Shown: positions 32,091 to 42,118, counted from the stretch's first letter. The stretch: 64,000 nucleotides of DNA from Yponomeuta sedellus (GCA_934045075.1 OW203749.1:6595558-6659557); one strand, 5' to 3'. The notes: a model not told the origin generated them from the sequence alone. Translations and numbers: made by a program.

Positions 32091-32957
32091 ATGTCGGGCC
32101 CTTACGCAGCTGGTCTCGGCATGAAGAGAAAAGTTCACGACAAAATCACTTCGGACGACGAAGAACAAACCGAAGAAGGCACGATTTTTTTTTCTTCTAC
32201 CGCGCCTACACCGAATAAGTTACGACGAGTAACTCATGCTGACGCAGAAGTGATCGCGAAGTTCCGTCCTGAAGATGACTCCAGCAATATCTCTAGCTGG
32301 TTACACAAGATCGATCAACTGGGTGACGTCTACGGATGGAATGCGACCGAAAGACAGTTCGTCATGCAACTTCGCCTCCGCGGCTCCGCCAGACGGTGGT
32401 ATGACGACCTCGATGATTATAGCCTTTACTGGGAAGGCTGGAAAAGCGCTCTAAAATCAGCTTTTCCTAGATCCACCGATCACGTCGACAAGTTGGAGGT
32501 TATGTTGACAAGAACGAAGAAAGACTCTGAAACGATGACAAAGTACTATCACGACAAGGTATCGCTCCTGAAAAAATGTGATATCCATGGAGAAGGTGCC
32601 ATCTCGTGCATTATCAGAGGTCTACCTGTGGAGCTCCGAGCAAACGCCAAAGCATATCAGTGTCAGACGCCTGAGCTCCTTTACTACGGCTATTTGTCAT
32701 CGCTGGAAAACTATCGAAGAGTGGAAGCTGGGACGTCATTACGGAAATCAACATGGAGAAGAGGAACGTTCGAGGGAGGCGTCACGACAACGCCGCAGCA
32801 GTCACGAGGCGCGAGACTGCAGAGCCCAGCAGCGCTGCGAGACCTGCCAGCGCACCGGCCATACGTCCGCCAGCTGCTGGTTTGCAGCTACCCCAGGGTC
32901 TACGCGGCAACCATTCCAGAGGTCTCGGGTGAGCGAAATCCTTTATACCCCTACTGA
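32091..32957 (+). CDS. Gag-like ORF, frame-shifted before its zinc knuckle
   Basis: The chosen start is the ATG (MSGPYAAGLGMKRK) 24 bp past the 5' LTR. The same frame stays open back to 31902 inside the LTR, so an earlier start cannot be excluded. The region of about 32275-32560 has the capsid-like pattern of Gypsy gag (ISSWLHKIDQL, LRGSARRWYDDL, FPRSTDH). After about 32720-32750 the frame loses resemblance. The CCHC knuckle (CETCQRTGHTSASC, 32836-32877) lies in the +1 frame. This is either a one-base indel or an upstream programmed shift; I favour an indel. Confidence 0.8.
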   Translation: MSGPYAAGLGMKRKVHDKITSDDEEQTEEGTIFFSSTAPTPNKLRRVTHADAEVIAKFRPEDDSSNISSWLHKIDQLGDVYGWNATERQFVMQLRLRGSARRWYDDLDDYSLYWEGWKSALKSAFPRSTDHVDKLEVMLTRTKKDSETMTKYYHDKVSLLKKCDIHGEGAISCIIRGLPVELRANAKAYQCQTPELLYYGYLSSLENYRRVEAGTSLRKSTWRRGTFEGGVTTTPQQSRGARLQSPAALRDLPAHRPYVRQLLVCSYPRVYAATIPEVSGERNPLYPY

Positions 32958-34227
32958 TTTGTTTTTGAGCATATACAAACGCCTCGCATACATTGGTACA
33001 GAAACAATTGTTGCGTACATAGATACGGGTAGTAAATTAAATATATTGACACAGAGTAAAGCGCAGTCGCTGTCGCTTGCAACTACACCATCTACCGTTG
33101 CGATGAGAGGGTTTGGAGGTGCTCATACACTGTCGCTAGGTAGATCATATATAGATGTATGTATTGACAATGTGTGCTTGAGTGGTAACGTTGAAATAAC
33201 CGACTATGATCTCGCTGACATCGACCTTATTATAGGGCAATCTATGATAAATCAACCGGGTATGAGTCTTGTGACAACTTCTAACTCCGCCAAATTTATC
33301 GAAACGCCTAAGGTAGATAATTACCTAAAGTGCATTAAGCTGGAATCTGAAGACTGTAGTTCCAAATACGGCGTTTATTTAAAATGTGATGTCACCATAC
33401 CCGCTCAGAGCGTTGGCCTAATTAATGTGTTCGTGGAAATTGAATCTAACGATGACTTGCATTTCATTTGTTTGTCAGATCAACGTGAAATTGATGTAGG
33501 AGATCTGGATAGTAAAAATCTCAGCAGCCTTCTCACATTACTAAATAAATTTAATCACTTGTTTGCTAGGGACACAAAAGATTTAGGTTGTACGGACCTC
33601 ATTGAGATGCATATTCAGACATTGACTGAAAAGCCCGTTCATTTTAAGCCATACAGGCTGTCGCAAAAAGAAAATGAGATTGTTAACGATAAGGTTCAAG
33701 ATTTACTTGAAGCCGGGATTGTGCGCGAATCAATGTCTGACTATGCAAGCCCAGTTATATTGGTCAAGAAGAAAGGTGGGGACTATAGGCTGTGTATAGA
33801 TTACAGGGCTCTCAACTCTCAGACAATAAAAGACCGTTACCCCCTACCACATATTGACGATCAAGTTTCAAAATTGGCAGGTAAATTTTACTTTACAACT
33901 CTCGATTTAGCACAGGGCTACTATCAAGTAAAGGTGGCAGAAGATTCAACTCATAAAACCGCCTTTGTAACGCCCTCCGCGCAATTCGAGTTTTTAAAAA
34001 TGCCCTTTGGTCTGGCCAATGCTCCGGCAGTGTTTTCTCGACTTATACGTCTAGCACTTAATGATGTTAGAAATGATGTCTCAATTTATCTTGACGATGT
34101 CATGTTACCTACAGTTACCGTAGGGGAAGGGATACATTTATTAGAGCGTGTATTACAGCTCCTGCAAGAAGCAAATTTGAAATTGAATCTAAAGAAATGC
34201 TCTTTCTTGAAAACTAGCGTAGACTAG
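32758..34227 (+). pseudogene. Gypsy pol, first part (nucleocapsid knuckle, protease, RT), ends at a stop
   Basis: The reading frame carries the CCHC knuckle, retropepsin AYIDTGS (catalytic DTG at 33022-33030), then RT. RT motifs are ILVKKKGGDYRLCIDYRALN, TTLDLAQGYYQVKV, LKMPFGLANAPAVFSRL and the catalytic YLDD at 34087-34098. A TAG at 34225-34227 interrupts the thumb region just before the usual YLGH motif. The next bases restart that motif in another frame, consistent with a small insertion of about 4 bases. The left boundary is where the frame becomes gag-pol-like. Confidence 0.85.
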
Positions 34228-34231
34228 GTAC

Positions 34232-36214
34232 TTGGGCCACGAAATTTCTGCGGGTACAATAAGACCGGGGCAAGCAAAAATTAATTGTGTATCAAACTAC
34301 CGTCAGCCGCAAAATGTCCATGAGATTCGACAGTTCATCGGTCTCACATCTTACTTTAGAAAATTCATTCGTGGATTTGCTGAGATTGCTCTGCCATTGA
34401 CTATGCTTACAAAAAAGGATGTAGCCTGGTGCTGGGGTCCAGAGCAAGAAAATGCATTTGTTACTTTGAAACTTCGGTTAACAGAGAGGCCAGTACTAGG
34501 TATTTACGATAGTAAAGCGATTACTGAACTGCACACTGATGCGAGCAAATGGGGTCTAGGTGGCATACTTATGCAGCAACAGCCGAATGGGTCATTAAAA
34601 CCCATTGCATACTTCAGCAGAGTGACTTCAAGGGAGGAGCAGTTTTACCACAGCTACGAACTTAAGACCCTTGCTGTTGTTGAGTCACTAAAGCGGTTTC
34701 GTATTTATTTAACCGGGATACCGGTTAAAGTAATAACTGATTGCGCGGCTTTACGTACAACGCTGGTTAAGAAAGATTTAATTCCTCGCATAGCTAGGTG
34801 GTGGCTGACAATTCAGGATTTTGATTTGCAAATTGAGTACAGACCGGGTGAAAGAATGAAACAAGTAGATGCGCTAAGTAGGAACCCCATAAGAGAACCC
34901 ATTTTCCAAATTGACGAGTCTGATTGGCTTCTTACCCTACAATTGCAAGATGAAAACATCCAACACACTCTTACACAGTTACGAGAAAATACAACGAACC
35001 CCGACATAATTAACAATTATGTCGCTAAGGATAATCTTTTGTACAGGACAACATTGCATGGTGAGCGTTTTGTTATACCGAAATTAGCGAAGTATAGCCT
35101 TTTGCAGAAGTACCACGATCAGATAGGACATCCAGGGTTCGATAGATGCGAGAAGACGATCAAAGATAAATTCTGGTTCGCTGGAATGACTCGATTCATA
35201 AGAAAATATATTAAATCTTGTCTTCAGTGTGCATATGGGAAGTCGGAGTATGGCAGGGTACAGGGAGAACTATATCCAATAGAGAAAGTGCCAGTGCCCA
35301 TGCATACTTTGCACGCTGACCATTTAGGTCCCTTCGTAAAAACAAGAAAAGGGAATACCTATGTCCTGGTTGTGATAGATTCGTTCACAAAATTCGTATT
35401 CGCTAGGGCTGTCAGAAACTGCAGTTCTATAGAGACAGTCAAACACCTAAAAGAAATAATATCACTTTTTGGCAACCCCACAAGAATTATCACGGATAGA
35501 GGAAAAGCTTTCACGAGTCGCTATTTCAAGCAGTTCGCTGAAGAAACTCAATTTAGACACGTTCTAAACGCCATAGCAAGCCCTAGATCAAATGGTCAGG
35601 TTGAGCGCGTAAATCGTACGATTATTGATGGTCTGAATACTATGTCGGAGAGTGAGAGTACATGGGACGAAAAACTTCATGATGTAGTATGGGGAATAAA
35701 TAATACACCAAATTCGACCACTACCTATCCACCGTTCAAGCTTATGTTTGGACACCAAAACTCCCGGCTAACAGCTTACCCCACCAATCGGCCTCAAGAC
35801 TTCCCATTGCAACAACGGGGACTAGAAAATCGGAGAGAAGATGCGAAATTAAAAATTGATAGAAACATGACTCTTATGAAAAAAAGATTTGACAAATCCC
35901 GTAAAAAGTGCTTAAAGTATTCCGTAGGGCAATTGGTTTTGTGGAAGGGTGGTACTAGCAGGGATGTGAATGCCAAGGTTTCCCAAAAATTAAGGAGCTC
36001 CTATTCGGGTCCTTACAGAGTCTGCAAAGCAGATGCAAGCCTAGATCGTTATGTTATCGCTAGTGTGAAAGGAATGAAAGGCTATAAGAAGTTTAATGCG
36101 GTTGTGCGGGGTGAAATGTTGCGACCTTATAAACCCATTGTTTCTGATGCAGATAGTTCATCTAGCGACAGAGACGTAGACAGGGATGACTTAATCGATT
36201 TACTAGAGAGCTAG
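34232..36214 (+). CDS. Gypsy pol, second part (RT end, RNase H, integrase)
   Basis: Continues from the LGHEIS motif. Domains in order are the RT connection (IRQFIGLTSYFRKFIRGF), RNase H (HTDASKWGLGGIL, ELKTLAVVESLKRFR, ITDCAALR, VDALSRNP), and the integrase HHCC zinc region (about 35110-35235). The DDE core follows, with acidic residues in HADHLGPF, IITDRGKAF and GQVERVNR. A GPY-type module (SYSGPYRVCKA) lies near the C-terminus. All catalytic positions look intact. The frame ends at TAG 36212-36214. Without the first part it is not expressed as a fusion. Confidence 0.92.
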   Translation: MGHEISAGTIRPGQAKINCVSNYRQPQNVHEIRQFIGLTSYFRKFIRGFAEIALPLTMLTKKDVAWCWGPEQENAFVTLKLRLTERPVLGIYDSKAITELHTDASKWGLGGILMQQQPNGSLKPIAYFSRVTSREEQFYHSYELKTLAVVESLKRFRIYLTGIPVKVITDCAALRTTLVKKDLIPRIARWWLTIQDFDLQIEYRPGERMKQVDALSRNPIREPIFQIDESDWLLTLQLQDENIQHTLTQLRENTTNPDIINNYVAKDNLLYRTTLHGERFVIPKLAKYSLLQKYHDQIGHPGFDRCEKTIKDKFWFAGMTRFIRKYIKSCLQCAYGKSEYGRVQGELYPIEKVPVPMHTLHADHLGPFVKTRKGNTYVLVVIDSFTKFVFARAVRNCSSIETVKHLKEIISLFGNPTRIITDRGKAFTSRYFKQFAEETQFRHVLNAIASPRSNGQVERVNRTIIDGLNTMSESESTWDEKLHDVVWGINNTPNSTTTYPPFKLMFGHQNSRLTAYPTNRPQDFPLQQRGLENRREDAKLKIDRNMTLMKKRFDKSRKKCLKYSVGQLVLWKGGTSRDVNAKVSQKLRSSYSGPYRVCKADASLDRYVIASVKGMKGYKKFNAVVRGEMLRPYKPIVSDADSSSSDRDVDRDDLIDLLES

Positions 36215-37196
36215 GTCATGTAATATTAGTAAATTGGCGAATTTTGTGTAAATCAAAATACTTTTAAATGTTATGGAGATAAATGTAAATACTTCATAAA
36301 CATAATCGGCACAGATAATATAATTTGTAAAAATGTTTACATAATATGTAGGTATTTGTAAATAAAAATCTGAGACATAAATAATTTAATTCAATGTACA
36401 TAGTTATTTCACGAGGTGCAATCATCTAATTAAAATAACACTTTCTTGTATGTGACGTTCACGTAAAATTTTACAGCAATCTGAAAAGAAACAAAACTGT
36501 TAACAAATACATAATAGTAATAATAATATATACCTACTTGCCGGTCTATGTGACGGTTTTGGACCTATGATAATTACATACTTCGGTAGTCTTCGTGACC
36601 AAAGAAATCTGTGTGATTTTTAGTGCCCCACAATGTCTGTGTGACCGCTCGTCTATGTGACGTTTAAAATGTCCATGTCACAGGTCCATGTGACGTCTTA
36701 GAAGTCTGTGTGTGTGACGTCTTCGAAGTCTGTGTGACATCTTAGAAGTCTGTGTGGCTCGAATTAAAATTATCTGTGATCCAGGCTTTATAGTTTCTTT
36801 AGGTGGCCTTAAACATCCAAGCAATTTTCGACCAAATACCTAGGTTATCCTGTTGGTAAACAATACATAAGCAAATTGGTTGTCTGTGTGACAAATTGGA
36901 ACTTATATTAATAATAGAATTTCCCACTAGCAGTTATCCGCTCACTACCTACCAAAGGTTAAACCAGAACGAGACGTCTGTGTGACCTAATTTTCCTTCG
37001 AGGTTTTCCGATTCTGAAGTCTTAGTGACCCGAAATCTCTATTTATAAAGAGAATGCTTACCTTTGCAATCCTTAAGTCTCAGTGAAGTCCAACATGATT
37101 CTGTTAGATTTTTTTTCTCTTTTTAGATGCCTGATGGTACGGAAGCAAAGATGCTGCCGGATCGCCGTGGGACACGGCCGTTGCAGGATGGCCGAG
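36215..37196 (+). other. Gypsy 3' non-coding region with TCTGTGTGAC cluster
   Basis: This 982-bp stretch between pol and the 3' LTR has no gene. From about 36544 to 37090 it contains about 14 copies of a degenerate GTCTGTGTGAC motif (for example 36635, 36651, 36684, 36728, 36881, 36975), several separated by TTAGAA or TTCGAA. Placement outside the frames suggests a regulatory or RNA-level role, unproven. Confidence 0.7.
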
Positions 37197-37750
37197 TGTT
37201 ATCGAACGATGTCCGGACCTAGCCTACGTCACACCAATCACACGTCGCGTAACAATTGATTGTAAAGAGATGCGATTATCGTAATAATGTTGTCTTGTAT
37301 TTATAATTTCATAATTTATAGAATATTTATTATCTTATTCAGTTGCCTTTGATTAATAGTTTATTTCAGTTAAGTTTCATTATTTGGGCGCCAGCGAAAG
37401 TGGCGCCATCTCAAATTATATTCTCTTTAATATAGTTTCGTAAATAATGATAAAGTAATGTAATTAATGATTTATTAAATGTACTATATAAATTTAATTA
37501 GCCTCCATACAGCTTGAAGTAATGTTCTACGTTTAATTAGTTTAATTTAAAGTATCTTCAATTCTCATAGCTTCCTGTTTTGAATTGTTAACGGCTTTTC
37601 AACTCTATTTAAGCGACGGGCATGCCGTCGCCAGCACCATTGTAAACCTTGCTACTAACTATACCACTGGTACAGCGGAAGCTCTGCCCGAAAATACACC
37701 GAAGCACCTACACCAGCGTTTTACTCCGACCATCTCCAATTCCTGTTACA
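37197..37750 (+). repeat. 3' LTR of Gypsy element
   Basis: 554 bp, TGTTATCG...CTGTTACA, one substitution from the 5' LTR (C at 37647). It is followed by the TAAA duplication at 37751-37754. Confidence 0.95.
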
Positions 37751-37754
37751 TAAA

Positions 37755-38067
37755 GCAACAACTAGCTATAATAGTAAGACGAGTAGGCGGGTCAACGCCG
37801 TAGTCGGTAGATGATATAGTATTAAGTTACTATATAAATTAGTATTTGTAGTAGTAGCTATATGGATAGGTTGTTGAGTTCATGCTGAACTCGGTGTCTG
37901 TACTTTTGTCCCTAAGAGACTAAAGTCCCTCGTCTGCGCAGGCCTTTATGCAAACTAGTGTATTGTCTTAAAAACACATGTCTCTGACTGTTGTCATGCA
38001 AAATACGAGTACTTAGACAAATAAAAAAAACACGTGTTATTTATAAAAACTTGATTCCTTAAAACAC
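37755..38067. other. Right remnants of the elements split by Gypsy
   Basis: Unique AT-rich remnant to about 37880, then the family I end (ACTTTTGTCCCTAAGAGACT, AAGTCCCTCGTCTGCGCAGG) to about 37945. It matches the end expected for the element started at 31044. Confidence 0.55.
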
Positions 38068-38078
38068 TCCTCAGAAGC

Positions 38079-38280
38079 TGTACGTAATACAGAGAATATT
38101 GTGAAGAGGTTCGAAATTTCACTGATGCCGGTGAGTCTCCCATTAGCTCTGTTGGAAAGAGCGCTGGCACGGATAGCCAGAGGTCGCGGGTTCGAATCCC
38201 AGCATGGGTGGAGTTTTTAGCCTCTAAATAGGTTTTTAAAATTGTTCTTAGCACGGGTTAGTGCATTAAAAAGAATATAA
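38079..38280 (+). mobile_element. tRNA-Ile-like SINE, 5'-truncated copy G8 with 11-bp target duplication
   Basis: TCCTCAGAAGC flanks it at 38068-38078 and 38281-38291. It starts inside the body (TGTACGTAATACAGAG) and contains the complete tRNA-like domain and tail GTGCATTAAAAAGAATATAA. 5' truncation with a target duplication is the mark of LINE-driven copying and fixes the 3' end of the family. Confidence 0.9.
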
Positions 38281-38689
38281 TCCTCAGAAGCAGTTTAAGT
38301 AGTATGCGTAAGGGAAAGATGTAGGTAACCACAGGTTAATTAAGATGCCTCTGAGTTTAAAGGAAACATTTTTTTTAATAAATACCACCGTTTTTAACTC
38401 TATGCGGTAACATAAAATAAAAAAAAAATCATAATATTTTTTATTCACAAAAATTATATAAGTGCTCTTAACTTACCGTTCATGATCCCGGTATGTACTA
38501 GAAGGGCATTGTCCCAAAAACATTAGTTCTATATTTTAATTATTTTCTACGAAAAAATATGTATTTTAATATTTCGTTTTGGACAGCTTACTTTTTAAAG
38601 CAATAAAAAAAAGGACCTGAGTTTACAAAACCGGAATTACGTCATACACGGAACGTCATAAACCGAGATCCCTGCGAGCTGTAAGTTTC

Positions 38690-38935
38690 TACAGTCTATT
38701 CTTACTTGACCAATTTAGTAAACAAGATTCTACCCTTAAACTGTGACTTTTTAGTCCAAAACTGCCATATTTCCATAAATGAAGTAACCTGGAACACTCT
38801 TTTAGATAACACACTGCCAATTTTATAAAAAAATTCTGAATTTGCGAGAAAATGTCTATTTTAGGCATCTAATCTCAATTTTAAGGTTAGAATCTTGTTT
38901 ACTAAATTGGTCAAATAAGAATAAATAGACTGTAG
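38690..38935. mobile_element. MITE, family K, intact copy (246 bp)
   Basis: ACAGTCTATTCTTACTTG and AAGAATAAATAGACTGTAG ends, with inverted inner arms (TTAGTAAACAAGATTCTA against TAGAATCTTGTTTACTAA). It serves as the empty-site reference for the nested copy at 21493-22209. Confidence 0.85.
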
Positions 38936-39389
38936 TAATACCATGAATTAACATCTTGGCGTTTATTATTCAAAAATATTAAACCTAATAATTAAAAGTA
39001 TAACATATCAGTAAATATTATCTTTAATTGTAGCATTTTTTACTGATCTTATCCGTTTAAAATGAATTATGACTTGTAACTATTGTCAATATATAGGACC
39101 ACTCCCATTTAAAATTAGGCAAATAATTATGGTTCATCAATTGACTCGTAATTCACAAAAATACAATCTAAACGAGAAAACAAAATTACTAATCAACGTC
39201 TACGGTGTATGGTCATTTGTTCCCCGGAAATTGAGTGATGGAAGTACGCTATGGGAGTACAATAATTTTAGATAAAATTAACCTATATTTTATCTAAAAG
39301 CAAGTAATAGATTTAGCTAAGAAAGTACCTACTTTGCCAATCTACATAAGTTTTTCTTTTAAAAATATTATGTTTATTAATTTTTACAA
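38936..39389. other. Unassigned intronic DNA with a family I fragment
   Basis: 39202-39262 resembles family I in reverse (GTATGGTCATTTGTTCCCCG, GTGATGGAAGTACGC). The rest is unassigned. Confidence 0.4.
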
Positions 39390-39592
39390 TGACGACCTCT
39401 GTGGCGTAGCGGTAGCGCGTCTGCCTACCACGCAAGAGGTCCCGGGTTCAAATCCCGGCTGGGGACAAAAAAAAGCCCAGGTCTTGGATGTTTACTTGTT
39501 TGTGATGTCATTGTTTCTGGTTCCCACGACACAGGGTAGGTATCCTAGTGTGGGACCAGAAGCAATGTATTTCTTGTATGTAAATGTTATGT
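39390..39592 (+). mobile_element. tRNA-Gly-like SINE
   Basis: Head CTGTGGCGTAGCGGTAGCGC, anticodon region TACCACGC, B box GGGTTCAAATCCCGG, body GGTCTTGGATGTTTAC, GGTTCCCACGACACAGGG and AGAAGCAATG. The anticodon arm is close to tRNA-Gly (GCC/ACC). Confidence 0.85.
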
Positions 39593-40079
39593 TAATGAAT
39601 ACTTATAAAGTTTTGTTCAATCCAAGTGCAATCAAGCCGTTTTCAAACCCTTCATTCATACTCATTGATATGGTAAAGTTTTTTGATAAACGCCCCTTTT
39701 TTCGGCAGAAAACGTTAGTAGTTCGTCTATGATGCTCGTGTATTGCAGATTATCTCTACAGAAGATTATCTTCATTCAAACTTGCTATTACGTAACACTA
39801 ACATTCTAATGTTAGAACGTGTGCCACCATGACCGAAAGTCATTAGATAATAGTACAGTTGTACCTTGGTTGTACCTACGAACTAATTAGTTATGTACTT
39901 TTATTAATAATACTGCTAAGTTGAAGATGTTATTTTTAAACATAATGTTATTTTAAGTGCTCGGTTAGCAGCACCACAGAATCAACACTAAGTCTTAGAG
40001 AAACAAAAAAGAAGACCCTCAAAAGAGGTTAAAGAAAAAATTACTGGCCGAATAAAAAAATAAACAAGCAACCACTTAC

Positions 40080-40471
40080 TCTGCGGACAGTGTCCGTCCG
40101 CTGACGTCACTCGCGGGTTCCAAAAATAAATTGTCTCCTTGATGGAACCAAACTCCATCGTTTTCGGCGCAAAAAAACCACCGCCCGTCTCCGTTCTGGA
40201 CTTGCAGCACAGAATGGGGACTTTTTACGGGCACATAGACGGAATCTATCTCGCATACCGTGCCGCGTGCTGCCGGCTCAAGAGTCAACGACCACTTGTT
40301 CACATCAATTCCGCTCACAGACAAGTCGTAATCACACTTCACCTCGCCGCACGACAACTCGTTTATTCTCACTGACAATATCCATGGCGGCGATACGCTG
40401 ACCGTGTTCCGAATTAAAAATAATAGCAAAAATATGCCACTAGTCCGTAAGGAGTCACACACAAACGCCAT
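40080..40471 (-). CDS. uex: CNNM/uex coding exon 1 (signal peptide and diverged extracellular domain)
   Basis: ATG at 40469-40471 opens MAFVCDSLRTSGIFLLLFLI, a signal peptide. About 110 residues of secreted-type sequence follow, with four Cys in CGEVKC, GTVC and FFCAEND. The exon ends after GA within a codon at an ideal A/GTAAGT donor (40074-40079). The next uex exon begins with the single G needed, giving Glu. Residues about 48-118 can be laid by eye on the canonical CNNM domain of exons 2-3 (GTVC over GTAC; FFCAEND over YICAKN), suggesting a second, diverged copy. Linkage to uex rests on phase, strand and signal peptide; cDNA is lacking. It could otherwise be an unrelated secreted protein's first exon. 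Confidence 0.75.
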
Positions 40472-40497
40472 CGTTGCACGCCACTGACCGAATGAGC

Positions 40498-40546
40498 GAC
40501 TGAGTTGAGTGGAAGCTATGATTCAGCGACGCCGACACTTTTATAC
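40498..40546 (-). promoter_or_regulatory. Putative uex core promoter
   Basis: The reverse strand has GTATAAAAG (40538-40546) about 70 bp before the ATG. Initiator-like TCATAG (start near 40519) lies about 26 bp downstream of the TATA element; a TCAGTC at 40498-40503 is an alternative. This is a sequence-only inference. Confidence 0.45.
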
Positions 40547-40989
40547 AACACAACACATCGATTATATCTATCCCCAAGTCGGTGCCGCTGGATTCAAATC
40601 AGCAGAGATAAGGTATTTCTGACTGACGCCGTGGAATGGGCGCAATCTTTTTCGTTGATCTATTTAGCTGTACATTTAATGCGGCTTGACAAGTCTTATA
40701 CGATAACAATGAGTGATTTTCACTGTGGAAATTAGAGATTTTTCAGTAGCTGCCGCCGGAAAGTAGGTCAATGGTAAGAAAACAATAATACTGGCATAGG
40801 TAAATAGACAGTTTGGTAGTTTATGGAGCAAAAGTTTCTTATCAAACGAAGCATATTATTTAGGAAAATCCGGTTCATACCGGAACTTACCACTTCACGA
40901 ATGCGAGCATTGTCAGACATCACGATTCCTAGCATCGCTCGTGAGGACATCAAAGAGCGAAATTCACTTTTGCAAAATGACTTGAGGCG

Positions 40990-41299
40990 TTATCACTCGG
41001 GTTAAGCAACAACAGCTGGATGGGTGACCGTCCCGTGACTACCGCTAGTGGCATTTTTCCGAGTGCTTCCATGCTTCGCAAGACATGTTAACCCGTTGGT
41101 GACGGCTGATAAGTTATGGCAGTCGTTAAGCCATATCAGAGGCCATAATTATGGCTTAATAACTTTTGACAGTACGGTCCACTGCCTTACAATCCTCCAC
41201 CGACCCGGACTTGACCCCCGGAAGTATGGCCTAACCTTCCTGCGATGCGGTAAGAGACACGTGCCCCAGCAGTGGGGACATACAAAGGGTTGATATCGA
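40990..41299 (+). mobile_element. 5S-like SINE
   Basis: TATCACTCGGGTTAAGCAAC then GGATGGGTGACCGTCCCG (boxes A and C with a shortened middle), GGCATTTTTCCGAGTGC, and a tail to CCCAGCAGTGGGGACATAC and GATATCGA. It lies about 500 bp upstream of the uex promoter. Confidence 0.8.
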
Positions 41300-41486
41300 A
41301 AATGAGTTAACTACTTATGTCAAAATATCGAGATACTGAATTTCTGGTCTCTGCATACCATCCGTATACCAGCATGAGTTTAGGTAAGATAATTGTAAAT
41401 TCCTGTCATTCCGGTGTGAGCAGATAGTACGACCCATCAACTTCCTGCGATAAGACCTCATTTAGGGGTTAATTGAAATAAGCATT

Positions 41487-41745
41487 CGTCGTCGTCAGGC
41501 TAGACTAGTCCACTGCTGGACGTAGCCCTCCCCTAAAGAGCGCCACGTTGTGCTATCATAGGGGGTAATGCCCATAATCCCCACGCTGGGCATGCGGGTT
41601 GGGGATCGCAGTTCGGTGGAATTGTACTGCAGGGGGCGCTGCTGCCCACCCCCCGGTTTGTGTCCCTTAGTCGCCTTTTACGACACCCGCGGGAAGAATT
41701 GGATTGGTGCTATTCTCTAGGCCGACACCACACAGCCACAAATAA
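41487..41745 (-). mobile_element. RTE-type LINE 3' end joined to repeat N
   Basis: GTCCACTGCTGGACGTAGCC, then repeat N: TAATGCCCATAATCCCCACG, GGGCATGCGGGTTGGGGATC, GGGGGCGCTGCTGCCCACC and TCGCCTTTTACGACACCCGC. The same linkage occurs at 45915 and 56848. Confidence 0.7.
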
Positions 41746-41775
41746 GCATTACTTTTTACATAATGTAATTATAAT

Positions 41776-41803
41776 TGCCCATTGAGGAGCTCCCCAATGG
41801 GCA
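41776..41803. repeat. Short hairpin
   Basis: TGCCCATTG and CAATGGGCA pair around an AGGAGCTCC core, itself self-complementary. The function is unknown. Confidence 0.5.
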
Positions 41804-41884
41804 TTTCCTAAATATTAAAAGTAATTACAAATGATACTTTATTTAAAAGGTCAATAAATAAAATGCAACTTTTTAACTTCTAAC

Positions 41885-42028
41885 AGTATGGTCCGCCACT
41901 GTCTTACAATGCTCCACCAACCAGGACCAAACCACATGGCCCCCGTGGTGGAGTATGGCCTAAGCTTCTTACGATGCGGGAAGAGCCCGGTCCCAAACAG
42001 TGGAGATATGTCCCCAAAGTGTTGATAC
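41885..42028 (+). mobile_element. 5S-like SINE, 3' fragment (diverged)
   Basis: GTCCGCCACTGTCTTACAAT, CCCCCGTGGTGGAGTATGGC and an altered GCGGGAAGAGCCCGGTCCC end with GTTGAT. It is 5'-truncated. Confidence 0.65.
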
Positions 42029-42118
42029 TAAATATAATGCTACAACTATAAATTAAGATAAAATAAGAATATTCGATTATTCTATAATAATTATTCAATT
42101 ATTCGAAATGAATATTAT

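Larger units (their letters stand above)
31514..37750 (+). mobile_element. Ty3/Gypsy LTR retrotransposon (6237 bp)
   Basis: Two 554-bp direct LTRs, both TGTTATCG...CTGTTACA, enclose gag, protease, RT, RNase H and integrase in Gypsy order. The 4-bp duplication TAAA (31510-31513 and 37751-37754) marks the target. The LTRs differ at one position (31964 T, 37647 C), so insertion was recent. No envelope gene is present. No standard PBS starts at the LTR edge; TGGGATTAAG begins about 9 nt inside. No clear polypurine tract precedes the 3' LTR. The element is antisense to uex within its first intron. Coding breaks suggest it is not autonomous as sequenced. Confidence 0.95.

Noticed and set aside
33022..36214. 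An envelope gene making the LTR element a retrovirus-like form
   Set aside because: The region after integrase is non-coding up to the 3' LTR; no third frame is present.
40139..40375. Plus-strand frame opposite uex exon 1
   Set aside because: Antisense shadow of the signal-peptide exon.
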